A DNA stretch of 64,000 nt. Origin: Pedobacter nototheniae (GTDB taxonomy: Bacteria; Bacteroidota; Bacteroidia; Sphingobacteriales; Sphingobacteriaceae). The stretch spans positions 53,125 to 117,124 of the forward strand of contig NZ_RQRS01000018.1 of NCBI RefSeq assembly GCF_004335085.1, in the 5' to 3' direction. The notes beneath the pieces are model-generated. The model did no database searches and was not told where the DNA came from. It saw nothing but the letters and a program-made list of their open reading frames with translations. Position 1 is the stretch's first letter. Every line of letters starts with the position of its first letter. Of the stretch, positions 9,021 to 17,414 are shown one piece after another. Position numbers and translations under genes: made by a program.

Positions 9021-9289
9021 TGGCAAAAGAAGGTGTAAAAGCACGCGAAGTTAAGCGCCAAAAATTGGTAGCTAGATACGCTGAAAAACGTGCAGCTTTA
9101 AAAGCAGCAGGAGATTTTGAAGGTTTAGATAAATTACCTAAAAACTCTTCTCCAGTACGTTTACACAACCGTTGTAAATTAACTGGCCGTCCACGTGGAT
9201 ATATGCGTACCTTTGGTATTTCAAGGGTAACATTCCGCCAAATGGCATTAGACGGTAAAATACCAGGTGTTAAAAAAGCATCTTGGTAA
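9020..9289 (+). CDS. rpsN: 30S ribosomal protein S14, zinc-free type
   Basis: S14 (89 aa) in the long, zinc-free form. The signature [41 protein letters not shown] is complete, with a single Cys (residue 52), so no CXXC zinc site can form. An untranslated region of 151 bp containing a terminator-like hairpin follows before rpsH, whereas its upstream neighbours overlap. Confidence 0.97.
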   Translation: MAKEGVKAREVKRQKLVARYAEKRAALKAAGDFEGLDKLPKNSSPVRLHNRCKLTGRPRGYMRTFGISRVTFRQMALDGKIPGVKKASW

Positions 9290-9304
9290 TATAGCTTAGA
9301 GCTG

Positions 9305-9361
9305 AAAGCTTAAAGTCTAAAGCGAATAAACCCGCTTTAGGCTTTAGTCTTTAAGCTTTTT
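9305..9361 (+). terminator. terminator-like hairpin between rpsN and rpsH
   Basis: The stretch 9305-9323 pairs with 9341-9359 in an 18-of-19 bp stem (AAAGCTTAAAG/CTTTAAGCTTT and CTAAAGC/GCTTTAG around one T-T mismatch), ending in a run of T. An alternative register pairs CTAAAGCG with the nearer CGCTTTAG at 9333-9340, because the GCTTTAG word is duplicated. It lies inside an otherwise tightly packed operon, so it would act as an attenuator or mRNA processing site rather than an operon end. Confidence 0.55.
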
Positions 9362-9383
9362 GCTTAAAAAAAGAATTTTAACC

Positions 9384-9426
9384 GATAGCAGGTCCCATCG
9401 CCGGGTGGTGACAGGAAACCACTATC
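9384..9426 (+). promoter_or_regulatory. structured leader before rpsH, possible three-way junction
   Basis: GATAG (9384-9388) pairs with CTATC (9422-9426). Inside, CCC (9394-9396) pairs with GGG (9403-9405) and a second arm, TGGT with ACCA, closes the loop GACAGGAA. The fold ends 14 nt before the rpsH ATG. S8 is a known translational regulator of the spc operon in enterobacteria, so an S8-binding leader is a reasonable guess; nothing here proves it. Confidence 0.4.
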
Positions 9427-9440
9427 AAAAACAATAAAAA

Positions 9441-9839
9441 ATGAATACAGATCCAATAGCAGATTATTTAACAAGAGTAAGGAATGCCATTAAGGCCAAC
9501 CACAGAGTTGTAGAAATTCCTGCATCAAACCTTAAAAAGGAAATTACTAAAGTACTTTTTGACAAAGGTTACATCGCGAATTATAAATTTGAGGACACTA
9601 CTGCTCAAGGCACAATTAAAATTGCTTTGAAGTACAATCCAATAACTAAAATTCCTGCTATTCGTACATTAGTGCGAGTAAGTAAACCAGGTTTGAGAAA
9701 CTATGCAGGCGTTGAAAATATGCCAAGAGTATTAAACGGTTTAGGTATCGCAATCTTATCTACTTCTAAAGGTGTAATGACTGATAAAGAAGCAGCCAAA
9801 TTAAATATTGGTGGTGAGGTATTGTGTCACGTTTATTAA
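9441..9839 (+). CDS. rpsH: 30S ribosomal protein S8
   Basis: S8 (132 aa) is a primary binder of the 16S central domain and represses the spc operon in enterobacteria. MNTDPIADYLTRVRNAIKANHRVVEIPASNLKKEI and the C-terminal LGIAILSTSKGVMTDKEAAKLNIGGEVLCHVY are diagnostic. It follows a 151-bp gap with two structured elements, the largest untranslated gap inside the r-protein run. Confidence 0.97.
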   Translation: MNTDPIADYLTRVRNAIKANHRVVEIPASNLKKEITKVLFDKGYIANYKFEDTTAQGTIKIALKYNPITKIPAIRTLVRVSKPGLRNYAGVENMPRVLNGLGIAILSTSKGVMTDKEAAKLNIGGEVLCHVY

Positions 9840-9858
9840 TAATTAGGAGAACAGCACA

Positions 9859-10416
9859 ATGTCAAGAATAGGAAAAGCCCCAATTACAATCCCTGCAGGT
9901 GTTACAATTACTGTATCAAAAGATAACGTAGTAAGTGTAAAAGGCCCTAAAGGTGAATTAACACAAGCAGTAGATTCAGATATCACTGTAAGTCAGGAAG
10001 ACGGAATTTTAACAGTAAACCGTCCTTCAGAACAAAAGAAACACAAAGCATTACATGGTTTATACCGTTCATTGCTTAACAATATGGTTATTGGTGTTAC
10101 AGAAGGTTATAAATTACAACAAGAATTAGTAGGTGTTGGTTACCGTGCTACAAACCAAGGTAATACACTAGATCTAGTTTTAGGTTATTCTCACCACTAT
10201 GTATTTCAATTACCAGAAGAGATTAAAGTAACTACTACATCAGAAAAAGGTCAAACTCCTAAAATTATTTTAGAAAGTATTGACAAACAATTGATTGGTC
10301 AGGTAGCTGCGAAAATCCGTTCGTTACGTGCACCAGAGCCATATAAAGGTAAAGGTATCAAGTTTGTAGGTGAAGTGTTAAGAAGAAAAGCAGGTAAATC
10401 AGCATCTAAAAAATAG
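9859..10416 (+). CDS. rplF: 50S ribosomal protein L6
   Basis: L6 (185 aa) lies near the factor-binding site of the large subunit. It has two related alpha/beta domains, seen as the N-terminal [19 protein letters not shown] and the C-terminal signature [27 protein letters not shown]. Normal length. A purine-rich stretch AGGAG at 9845-9849 lies upstream, one of the few Shine-Dalgarno-like sites in the cluster. Confidence 0.97.
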   Translation: MSRIGKAPITIPAGVTITVSKDNVVSVKGPKGELTQAVDSDITVSQEDGILTVNRPSEQKKHKALHGLYRSLLNNMVIGVTEGYKLQQELVGVGYRATNQGNTLDLVLGYSHHYVFQLPEEIKVTTTSEKGQTPKIILESIDKQLIGQVAAKIRSLRAPEPYKGKGIKFVGEVLRRKAGKSASKK

Positions 10417-10421
10417 TAATC

Positions 10422-10775
10422 ATGGCAGGTAAAAAATTATCAAGAAGAGATCGTATAAAAAAAGGGATCAGAAAAAGACTTACCGGTTCTGAGGAACGTC
10501 CAAGGTTATCTGTATATAGAAGCAATAAAGGTATTTATGCTCAGATAATTAACGATGTAACCGGTACAACAATTGTATCAGCATCATCTTTATCTAAAGA
10601 TTTTTCTGGCACAGGAAATAAAAGCGAACAATCAGTAGCTGTAGGTAAATTAGTTGCCGAGAAAGCAATCGCTGCAGGTGTAAAAGAAGTTGTTTTCGAT
10701 AGAAATGGCTACTTATACCATGGTCGTATCAAATCGTTGGCAGAGGGTGCCCGCGAAGCTGGTTTAGTATTTTAA
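10422..10775 (+). CDS. rplR: 50S ribosomal protein L18
   Basis: L18 (117 aa) binds 5S rRNA with L5. The basic N-terminus [36 protein letters not shown] and the C-terminal [26 protein letters not shown] are family signatures. It is 5 nt after rplF and 17 nt before rpsE. Confidence 0.97.
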   Translation: MAGKKLSRRDRIKKGIRKRLTGSEERPRLSVYRSNKGIYAQIINDVTGTTIVSASSLSKDFSGTGNKSEQSVAVGKLVAEKAIAAGVKEVVFDRNGYLYHGRIKSLAEGAREAGLVF

Positions 10776-10792
10776 TCTGAAGAAAAAGTAAG

Positions 10793-11311
10793 ATGTCAAC
10801 TATCAATATAAAAAGAGTAAAAACCACCGATATCGAATTAAAGGATCGTTTGGTTAGTATACAACGTGTTGCCAAAGTAACTAAAGGTGGCCGTACTTTC
10901 AGCTTTTCAGCAATTGTTGTTGTAGGTGATGAGAACGGTGTTGTAGGTTACGGTTTAGGTAAAGCGAAAGAGGTAACTGAAGCAATTGCAAAAGGTGTGG
11001 ATGATGCTAAAAAGAACTTAGTAAAAGTTCCAGTTTTAAACGGTACTGTTCCTCACGAGCAAATCGGTAAATTCTCAGGTGGTTTTGTTTTAATCAAACC
11101 AGCTGCAGTAGGTACAGGTGTAATTGCAGGTGGTGCAATGCGTGCTGTTTTAGAAAGTGCTGGTATTCATAACGTACTTGCAAAATCTAAAGGATCATCT
11201 AACCCACACAACGTGGTAAAAGCAACTGTTGATGCATTAACTAAAATGCGTGATGCTTATACAGTAGCTCAAACTCGTGGTGTAGATTTAAACAAAGTAT
11301 TTAACGGATAA
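10793..11311 (+). CDS. rpsE: 30S ribosomal protein S5
   Basis: S5 (172 aa) contributes to decoding fidelity and the mRNA entry site. The double-stranded RNA-binding domain includes [28 protein letters not shown], followed by the [43 protein letters not shown] domain. The spectinomycin loop region is present. rpmD follows after 4 nt. Confidence 0.97.
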   Translation: MSTINIKRVKTTDIELKDRLVSIQRVAKVTKGGRTFSFSAIVVVGDENGVVGYGLGKAKEVTEAIAKGVDDAKKNLVKVPVLNGTVPHEQIGKFSGGFVLIKPAAVGTGVIAGGAMRAVLESAGIHNVLAKSKGSSNPHNVVKATVDALTKMRDAYTVAQTRGVDLNKVFNG

Positions 11312-11315
11312 TATT

Positions 11316-11495
11316 ATGGCTAAGATCAAAATAACACAAGTAAAAAGCGTTATCGACAGAAGCGAGCGCCAAAAAAGAACCGTTCAAGCTTTGGGTTTAT
11401 CTAAAATGAACCAAAGTGTTGAGGTAGAGGCTACTCCGCAAATTATCGGAATGGTTAGAAAAGTAAACCATTTGGTAGCAGTAGAAGCTATATAA
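11316..11495 (+). CDS. rpmD: 50S ribosomal protein L30
   Basis: A 59-residue reading frame directly after rpsE. The translation begins MAKIKITQVKSVIDRSERQKR and continues TVQALGLSKMNQSVEVEATPQIIGMVRKVNHLVAVEAI, with the Q.KS.I.R...QK.T...LGL motif of L30. The length matches the family and the position between S5 and L15 is canonical. A strong hairpin plus T-run starts 10 nt after its stop. Confidence 0.95.
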   Translation: MAKIKITQVKSVIDRSERQKRTVQALGLSKMNQSVEVEATPQIIGMVRKVNHLVAVEAI

Positions 11496-11505
11496 TTTTT
11501 TTAAG

Positions 11506-11539
11506 TTTGTATCCGTTATTGTAACGGATACAAATTTTT
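11506..11539 (+). terminator. rho-independent terminator between rpmD and rplO
   Basis: A perfect 13-bp stem, TTTGTATCCGTTA (11506-11518) with TAACGGATACAAA (11522-11534), closes a 3-nt loop and is followed by TTTTT. This is as strong as an operon-end terminator, yet it lies within the spc region. No consensus promoter is visible before rplO, so partial read-through or attenuation is likely. Confidence 0.75.
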
Positions 11540-11595
11540 ATTATTAATCGTTGTACCTGTTTAGTGAAAGCGAAGGGCAACACAAATTCAAAAAA

Positions 11596-12042
11596 ATGAA
11601 TTTAAGTAATTTAAAACCTGCAAAAGGTTCTACAAAAAACAGTAAGAGAATTGGTCGTGGTACAGGTTCAGGCCGTGGTGGTACTTCAACTCGTGGTCAC
11701 AAAGGTGCTGGTTCACGTTCTGGTCACTCAACTAAAATCGGTTTCGAAGGTGGTCAAATGCCTTTACAACGTCGTGTACCTAAAGTTGGTTTCAAACCAA
11801 TTAACCGTACCGAGTATGTTGGTGTAAACTTAGATGTTTTGCAAAACTTAGCTGAGAAATTCAGCTTAACAACTATCGATTTTGCAACTTTGCAAGAGCA
11901 CGGTTTAGCTTCAAAAAATGACTTAGTAAAAGTATTAGGTCGTGGTGAAGTTAAAGCAAAATTAGAAGTTACAGCACATGCGTTTTCTGCAACCGCACAA
12001 AAAGCTATTGAAGCAGCAGGTGGTTCAATTGTAAAATTGTAA
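11596..12042 (+). CDS. rplO: 50S ribosomal protein L15
   Basis: L15 (148 aa) organises the core of the large subunit. [43 protein letters not shown] is the basic glycine-rich N-terminal arm, and [32 protein letters not shown] the C-terminal domain. The ATG at 11596 is preferred over a TTG at 11551, whose 15 extra residues have no counterpart in the family. secY follows after 7 nt. Confidence 0.96.
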   Translation: MNLSNLKPAKGSTKNSKRIGRGTGSGRGGTSTRGHKGAGSRSGHSTKIGFEGGQMPLQRRVPKVGFKPINRTEYVGVNLDVLQNLAEKFSLTTIDFATLQEHGLASKNDLVKVLGRGEVKAKLEVTAHAFSATAQKAIEAAGGSIVKL

Positions 12043-12049
12043 TTATTAA

Positions 12050-13402
12050 ATGAAGAAGCTATTTACTACTTTAAGTAATATCTGGAAAATTCAAGAATTA
12101 AAAGAGCGTATATTGTTTACGCTCTTAATTCTTTTGGTATACCGTTTCGTATCTCACGTGGTTTTACCAGGTGTTGATCCAACTGCTCTTGGCGAAAACG
12201 AAAAGTCAGGTATCTTAGGCTTACTCGATATGTTTGCCGGAGGATCTTTCTCTCGTGTGTCAATTTTGGCATTGGGCGTAATGCCTTATATCTCTGCTTC
12301 CATCGTGGTGCAGTTATTAGGTATTGCTGTTCCTTCATTCCAAAAGATGCAGAAAGAAGGCGAAAGTGGTAGAAAGAAAATGAACCAGATTACCCGCTAC
12401 CTAACCGTAGCGATTACTGTCGTTCAATCCATTGGTTATGTGAAAACCCAAATCATAGATCCACATCCTGGAGCTGTTTTAATTTCGTCTATTACCTTAT
12501 TCTACGTTTTATCAGTAACTGTATTAACTGCAGGTACCTTATTCGTAATGTGGTTAGGTGAAAAAATTACAGATAAAGGTATTGGCAATGGTACTTCACT
12601 AATTATTATGGTTGGTATTATCGCCCGCTTACCATTAGCTATCAGTCAAGAATTTAGTGCACGTGTTGGATCTTCAAGTGAAGGTGGTGGCCCAGTTGCA
12701 TTAGTTTTAGAAATTGTGGCATTGTTTGCGGTAGTGATGTTTACTATTTTAATTGTTCAGGGTGTACGTAAAGTACCTGTGCAGTATGCAAAAAAGATTG
12801 TTGGTAACCGTCAGTTTGGTGGTGTACGTCAGTACATTCCATTAAAAGTAAATGCTGCAGGTGTTATGCCAATTATTTTTGCACAAGCATTAATGTTTAT
12901 TCCAGGCGCTTTGATGTCGTTTGCTCCTTCATTACAAGGATCATGGTTAATCCAGTTTAGCAATACAACTTCATTGGCTTATAGCTTAACATTCGCATTT
13001 TTAATTATTGCATTCACTTTCTTCTATACAGCCATTACGGTTAACCCAACTCAAATGAGTGATGATATGAAGAAAAATGGTGGTTTTATCCCAGGCATTA
13101 AGCCAGGTTTTGCAACATCAAGTTTTATTGATGATGTAATTTCTAAAATCACTTTTCCAGGTGCAGTATTTTTAGCAATCATAGCTATTTTACCATCTTT
13201 AGCAGTAAAGTTTGGAATTAAACAAGAATTTGCACACTTCTTTGGTGGTACATCATTATTAATTTTAGTAGGCGTTGTTTTAGATACTTTACAGCAAATT
13301 GAAAGTTATCTATTAATGCGTCACTATGATGGTTTAATGAAAACGGGTAGAGTTACTGGCAGAACAGGTGTTCCTGCAGCCAGCAGCAATGCAGCGTTGT
13401 AG
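12050..13402 (+). CDS. secY: SecY protein translocase channel subunit
   Basis: The central subunit of the Sec translocon (450 aa) with ten expected transmembrane segments. Recognisable are the N-terminal LRERILFTL-type segment (ELKERILFTLLILLVYRF), the plug region GGSFSRVSILALGVMPYISASI, GEKITDKGIGNGTSLIIMVGI, and the cytoplasmic loop with NPTQMSDDMKKNGGFIPGIKPG. It lies between rplO and map, the usual arrangement when adk is absent. Confidence 0.97.
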   Translation: MKKLFTTLSNIWKIQELKERILFTLLILLVYRFVSHVVLPGVDPTALGENEKSGILGLLDMFAGGSFSRVSILALGVMPYISASIVVQLLGIAVPSFQKMQKEGESGRKKMNQITRYLTVAITVVQSIGYVKTQIIDPHPGAVLISSITLFYVLSVTVLTAGTLFVMWLGEKITDKGIGNGTSLIIMVGIIARLPLAISQEFSARVGSSSEGGGPVALVLEIVALFAVVMFTILIVQGVRKVPVQYAKKIVGNRQFGGVRQYIPLKVNAAGVMPIIFAQALMFIPGALMSFAPSLQGSWLIQFSNTTSLAYSLTFAFLIIAFTFFYTAITVNPTQMSDDMKKNGGFIPGIKPGFATSSFIDDVISKITFPGAVFLAIIAILPSLAVKFGIKQEFAHFFGGTSLLILVGVVLDTLQQIESYLLMRHYDGLMKTGRVTGRTGVPAASSNAAL

Positions 13403-13411
13403 TTCTGAAGG

Positions 13412-14197
13412 ATGTCTAAAATTTATTACAAATCTCTTGAGGAGATCGAGTTAATAAGAGAAAGTTCATTGCTTGTTTCTAAAACCTTAGCCGAAGTGGC
13501 TAAAGTAATTAAAGCGGGCATGACAACTTTACAATTGGATAAGCTAGCTTATGAGTTTATTAGTGACAATGGAGCAATCCCTGCATTTTTAAATTATAAC
13601 GGCTTTCCAAACTCTTTATGTATTTCGCCAAATGAACAAGTTGTTCATGGTTTTCCAAGCGAATACATTATACAAGAAGGCGATTTGATTTCAGTTGATT
13701 GTGGCGTAATTAAAAACGATTATTTTGGAGATTCAGCATATACTTTTTCTATTGGAGAGGTAAGTGAAGAAAAGAAAAAATTAGTGGAGGTTACTAAGCG
13801 TTGCTTGGAATTGGGCATTGAAAAAGCAGTTGCTGGAATGCGTATTGGTGATATCGGTTTTGCCGTTCAACAACATGCAGAAGCAAACGGATTCGGTGTA
13901 GTAAGAGAACTTGTAGGACATGGTGTTGGCGTAAAGCTTCATGAGAAACCAGAAGTTCCGAATTATGGAAAGCGTGGCGCAGGACCAAAACTTGAAGAAG
14001 GAATGGTAATTGCAATCGAACCGATGATTAATGCGGGGGTAGCAGGCGTTAAATTTCATAGTGATGGATGGACAGTTACGAGTAAGGACAATAAACCATC
14101 AGCACATTTTGAACACACAATAGCAATTAAAAAGGGCCAGGCAGATGTTTTATCGACCTTTTCTATTATAGAAGAAGTTTTACAACAAAAAAAATAA
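13412..14197 (+). CDS. map: type I methionine aminopeptidase
   Basis: Removes the initiator methionine from nascent proteins (261 aa, short form without a zinc-finger extension). The metal-binding framework is visible: the two aspartates in SVDCGVIKNDYFGDSAYTF, the histidine in GHGVGVKLHEKPEVPNYG, the glutamate in GMVIAIEPMI and the glutamate in HFEHTIAI. It begins 9 nt after secY. A 71-nt gap with a -7 promoter word follows before infA. Confidence 0.95.
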   Translation: MSKIYYKSLEEIELIRESSLLVSKTLAEVAKVIKAGMTTLQLDKLAYEFISDNGAIPAFLNYNGFPNSLCISPNEQVVHGFPSEYIIQEGDLISVDCGVIKNDYFGDSAYTFSIGEVSEEKKKLVEVTKRCLELGIEKAVAGMRIGDIGFAVQQHAEANGFGVVRELVGHGVGVKLHEKPEVPNYGKRGAGPKLEEGMVIAIEPMINAGVAGVKFHSDGWTVTSKDNKPSAHFEHTIAIKKGQADVLSTFSIIEEVLQQKK

Positions 14198-14216
14198 ATA
14201 ATTAAAATTTTTTATT

Positions 14217-14224
14217 TAATTTTG
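14217..14224 (+). promoter_or_regulatory. -7 promoter element before infA
   Basis: TAATTTTG matches TAnnTTTG exactly, in the map-infA gap, 44 nt before the infA start codon. No TTTG is found 17-19 nt upstream. It could give an internal promoter for infA, rpmJ and the alpha-operon genes. Confidence 0.4.
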
Positions 14225-14268
14225 CAACCCTGTTTAGAAGCAGCTAATTAAGTAACAATCAATAAAAT

Positions 14269-14487
14269 ATGGCTAAACAAGCCTCAATTGAACAAGACGG
14301 AGTAATAAGAGAAGCATTATCCAATGCAATGTTCCGAGTAGAACTTGAGAACGGGCATGAAATTATTGCGCACATTTCAGGCAAGATGAGGATGCACTAC
14401 ATCAAGATTCTTCCTGGAGATAAAGTGAAATTGGAGATGTCGCCTTATGATTTAACAAAAGGACGCATCACTTATAGATATAAATAA
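14269..14487 (+). CDS. infA: translation initiation factor IF-1
   Basis: IF-1 (72 aa), the small S1-fold protein that binds the 30S A site during initiation. The sequence [66 protein letters not shown] is close to universal. rpmJ follows directly. Confidence 0.98.
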   Translation: MAKQASIEQDGVIREALSNAMFRVELENGHEIIAHISGKMRMHYIKILPGDKVKLEMSPYDLTKGRITYRYK

Positions 14488-14488
14488 A

Positions 14489-14605
14489 ATGAAAGTTAGA
14501 TCATCAATTAAAAAGCGTAGCGCTGATTGCAAGATTATTCGCCGTAAAGGAAAACTTTACGTAATTAACAAGAAAAATCCTAAATACAAGCAACGTCAAG
14601 GGTAA
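14489..14605 (+). CDS. rpmJ: 50S ribosomal protein L36, zinc-ribbon-lacking
   Basis: A 38-residue protein starting [20 protein letters not shown] and ending [18 protein letters not shown]. The N- and C-terminal signatures of L36 are intact, but only one Cys (residue 14) remains of the usual Cys-Cys-Cys-His zinc site, so this is the zinc-independent form. It starts 1 nt after the infA stop. Confidence 0.95.
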   Translation: MKVRSSIKKRSADCKIIRRKGKLYVINKKNPKYKQRQG

Positions 14606-14616
14606 TTAAAAATATT

Positions 14617-14656
14617 GTAATGTACCGCACAACGGTGGCCCGCCGTTCGGAATTAC
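14617..14656 (+). promoter_or_regulatory. structured leader before rpsM (candidate S4- or S13-type element)
   Basis: Three nested helices: GTAAT (14617-14621) with ATTAC (14652-14656), CCG (14625-14627) with CGG (14648-14650), and AACGG (14631-14635) with CCGTT (14643-14647) around a 7-nt loop. The fold fills most of the rpmJ-rpsM gap and ends 18 nt before the rpsM ATG. In enterobacteria and bacilli the alpha operon is controlled by S4 at this position; equivalence here is inferred. Confidence 0.5.
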
Positions 14657-14674
14657 TCAAAAACATAAATAAAT

Positions 14675-15052
14675 ATGGCAAGGATTTCAGGTATTGATTT
14701 ACCAAGAAACAAAAGAGGAGAAATCGGTTTAACCTATATCTACGGAATAGGTAGAACAACTGCACAACGTATATTAACTACTGCAGGTATCGATTTGAGC
14801 AAAAAAGTACAAGACTGGTCTGATGATGAGTTATCAGCTATCCGTACAATGATCAATGATGAGATTAAAGTAGAAGGTGCTTTACGCTCAGAGGTTCAGT
14901 TAAACATCAAACGTTTAATGGATATTGGTTGTTACCGTGGTTTACGTCACAGAAAAGGTTTACCTTCTCGTGGTCAGCGTACTAAAAACAACTCACGTAC
15001 ACGTAAGGGTAAGAGAAAAACAGTTGCTAACAAGAAAAAAGCTACTAAGTAG
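14675..15052 (+). CDS. rpsM: 30S ribosomal protein S13
   Basis: S13 (125 aa) in the small-subunit head, contacting P-site tRNA and L5. [34 protein letters not shown] and the C-terminal [35 protein letters not shown] are diagnostic. It is preceded by a structured leader. Confidence 0.97.
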   Translation: MARISGIDLPRNKRGEIGLTYIYGIGRTTAQRILTTAGIDLSKKVQDWSDDELSAIRTMINDEIKVEGALRSEVQLNIKRLMDIGCYRGLRHRKGLPSRGQRTKNNSRTRKGKRKTVANKKKATK

Positions 15053-15149
15053 AAAAAAATAATGATTGAACTTAGAATGATTGAATTATTGAGTGGAAAC
15101 ATTCTCTTATTCAATCACTCAAATATTCTCTCATTCAGTAATAAAAAAC

Positions 15150-15539
15150 ATGGCTAAGAGTAAAAAAGTAACAAAAAAACGTATCGTTGTAATTGAGCCT
15201 GTTGGACAGGCCCATATCAATGCTACCTTCAACAACATTATCGTTACCTTAACAAACAACAACGGACAAACCATTTCATGGTCGTCTGCTGGTAAAATGG
15301 GCTTTAAAGGTTCTAAAAAGAACACTCCGTATGCAGCTGGTCAAGCAGCTTCAGATTGCGGTAAAGTTGCGTTTGATTTAGGTTTACGTAAAGTTGAAGT
15401 ATTTGTAAAAGGTCCGGGTTCAGGTCGTGAATCTGCAATCAGAACTTTACAAGTAGCAGGTATCGAAGTAACATCTATTAAAGATATTACTCCACTTCCT
15501 CACAACGGATGTCGTCCTCCTAAAAAGAGAAGAGTTTAA
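15150..15539 (+). CDS. rpsK: 30S ribosomal protein S11
   Basis: S11 (129 aa) on the platform near the mRNA exit. The core [44 protein letters not shown] and the C-terminal [18 protein letters not shown] are signatures. The ATG at 15150 is chosen; a more upstream start at 15093 would add 19 residues encoded by the structured intergenic stretch. Confidence 0.96.
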   Translation: MAKSKKVTKKRIVVIEPVGQAHINATFNNIIVTLTNNNGQTISWSSAGKMGFKGSKKNTPYAAGQAASDCGKVAFDLGLRKVEVFVKGPGSGRESAIRTLQVAGIEVTSIKDITPLPHNGCRPPKKRRV

Positions 15540-15601
15540 TTAATTTTAAAGCTAAGAATCTTCAGCTACAGGTTGGATGATACTTTAAAAAACAAAAAAA
15601 A

Positions 15602-16210
15602 ATGGCAAGATATACAGGCCCCAAAAGTAAAATCGCCCGTAAATTCAGAGAACCAATTTTCGGTCCTGATAAGGCGTTAGAAAGAAAAAATTATCCTCCT
15701 GGGCAACATGGCTCATCAAAAAGAAGAGGAAAACAATCTGAGTATGCTATCCAGTTAATGGAGAAACAAAAAGTAAAATACACTTATGGTGTATTAGAAA
15801 AGCAGTTCAGTAACTTGTTTAAAAAAGCATCTTCACGTGCTGGTATTACCGGTGATAATTTATTACAATTATTAGAAGCACGTTTAGATAACACTGTATA
15901 CCGTTTAGGTATTGCAACTACCCGCTCTGGTGCACGTCAGTTAGTTAGCCATAAACACGTAACTGTGAATGGTGAAGTTGTAAATATCCCTTCATATCAG
16001 TTAAAAGCTGGTGATGTAATTGCGGTTCGTGAAAAATCTAAATCTTTAGAATCAATCACAAACTCTGTAGCTGGAAGAACTATCAATAAGTTTACCTGGT
16101 TAGATTGGAACGCAAGTGAATTAAGCGGCAAGTTTTTAACTTATCCACAACGCGACGAGATTCCTGAAAACATTAAGGAAAACTTAATCGTCGAGTTATA
16201 CTCGAAGTAA
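15602..16210 (+). CDS. rpsD: 30S ribosomal protein S4
   Basis: S4 (202 aa), a primary assembly protein and, in model bacteria, translational repressor of the alpha operon. It has the N-terminal domain [37 protein letters not shown] (zinc-free type) and an S4 RNA-binding domain at [46 protein letters not shown] terminator-like hairpin follows its stop. Confidence 0.97.
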   Translation: MARYTGPKSKIARKFREPIFGPDKALERKNYPPGQHGSSKRRGKQSEYAIQLMEKQKVKYTYGVLEKQFSNLFKKASSRAGITGDNLLQLLEARLDNTVYRLGIATTRSGARQLVSHKHVTVNGEVVNIPSYQLKAGDVIAVREKSKSLESITNSVAGRTINKFTWLDWNASELSGKFLTYPQRDEIPENIKENLIVELYSK

Positions 16211-16221
16211 TTCATAATATT

Positions 16222-16255
16222 GTTAATTGCCTCAAAAGGGCAATTAACTTTTTTT
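16222..16255 (+). terminator. rho-independent terminator between rpsD and rpoA
   Basis: GTTAATTGCC (16222-16231) pairs perfectly with GGCAATTAAC (16239-16248), followed by seven T. rpoA begins 40 nt further on without an obvious consensus promoter, so some read-through is expected. Confidence 0.75.
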
Positions 16256-16295
16256 ATGTTACCATATATTCAATAACGAATTTAAAAAAATATAA

Positions 16296-17288
16296 ATGGC
16301 AATTTTAGCATTTCAGAAACCAGATAAAGTGATCATGCAGAAATCAACCGATTTCGATGGCACATTTGAATTTCGTCCTTTAGAGCCCGGTTTCGGTGTA
16401 ACAATTGGTAATGCCTTAAGAAGAATCTTATTGTCTTCATTAGAAGGTTATGCCATTACTACTATTCGTTTTTCAGGCGTTTCGCATGAGTTTTCTACTA
16501 TTAAAGGTGTTGTAGAGGATTTAACTGATATCATTTTAAACTTAAAACAAGTTCGTTTTAAGAAAACTGGTGATTCTGGCGATTCTGAGAAAGTTTTCAT
16601 TATCGTTAATGGTCAGGATCAGTTTCAAGCTGGTGATATCACTAAATTTTCTAATAACTTTACAGTTTTAAATCCTGAGCATGTTATTTGCAATATGGAC
16701 AAATCTGTAACTTTAGAAGTGGAATTAACCATCAACAAAGGACGTGGTTATGTACCTGCTGAGGAAAATAAAGTTGCTGATGCTGTAGTTGGTGTAATCG
16801 CGATCGATTCGATCTACACACCAATGAAAAACGTTAAATACACGATTGAAAACTTCCGTGTAGAACAAAAAACAGATTACGAAAAATTGGTTTTAGATAT
16901 TTCTACTGATGGTTCAATTCATCCGGAAGAAGCATTAAAAGAAGCGGCTAAGATTCTTATCCAACACTTTATGTTATTCTCTGATGAGAACTTAGTATTA
17001 GAATCACAAGCTAAAGAAGAAACTAAAGAAGTTGATGAGGAAATTTTACATATGCGTAAAATCCTTAAAACTGAGTTAGTTGATATGGATCTTTCGGTTA
17101 GAGCATTAAACTGCTTAAAAGCTGCAGATATTCGTACTTTAGCTGATTTGGTATCTTACGACGTTGCTGACATGTTAAAATTCAGAAACTTCGGTAAAAA
17201 ATCTCTTACTGAGATCCAAGAACTTGTAAAATCTAAAGGTTTATCATTCGGTATGAACCTGTCTAAATTTAAATTAGACGAAGAATAA
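16296..17288 (+). CDS. rpoA: RNA polymerase alpha subunit
   Basis: Alpha subunit (330 aa) that dimerises to scaffold the polymerase. The N-terminal domain (about residues 1-235) includes [30 protein letters not shown], and the C-terminal domain (about 255-320) has LDMSVRAL-type [25 protein letters not shown] and [27 protein letters not shown], the DNA and activator contact surface. It lies between terminator hairpin and rplQ leader, possibly transcribed by read-through. Confidence 0.98.
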   Translation: MAILAFQKPDKVIMQKSTDFDGTFEFRPLEPGFGVTIGNALRRILLSSLEGYAITTIRFSGVSHEFSTIKGVVEDLTDIILNLKQVRFKKTGDSGDSEKVFIIVNGQDQFQAGDITKFSNNFTVLNPEHVICNMDKSVTLEVELTINKGRGYVPAEENKVADAVVGVIAIDSIYTPMKNVKYTIENFRVEQKTDYEKLVLDISTDGSIHPEEALKEAAKILIQHFMLFSDENLVLESQAKEETKEVDEEILHMRKILKTELVDMDLSVRALNCLKAADIRTLADLVSYDVADMLKFRNFGKKSLTEIQELVKSKGLSFGMNLSKFKLDEE

Positions 17289-17364
17289 AAATAGTCATAA
17301 GCCTTTAGTTTTGAGTCGAAAACCTCTTTACTAAAGCTTTAACTAATATAAATAATTTTTAACA

Positions 17365-17400
17365 GTGTATAATTCCCTCGATTAAAGAGACGGTATACAC
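17365..17400 (+). promoter_or_regulatory. hairpin leader before rplQ
   Basis: GTGTATA (17365-17371) pairs with TATACAC (17394-17400), with CTC and GAG able to pair inside. It lies 14 nt before the rplQ ATG in a 126-bp gap. It may be a translational control element or an mRNA stability hairpin. Confidence 0.35.
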
Positions 17401-17414
17401 TTAATTTACAAACA

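Noticed and set aside
11551..11595. Upstream TTG start for rplO
   Set aside because: The extra residues have no counterpart in L15 and lie in the intergenic stretch just after a terminator.
15093..15149. Upstream start for rpsK
   Set aside because: The added residues derive from the structured rpsM-rpsK gap; S11 normally begins at the 15150 ATG.
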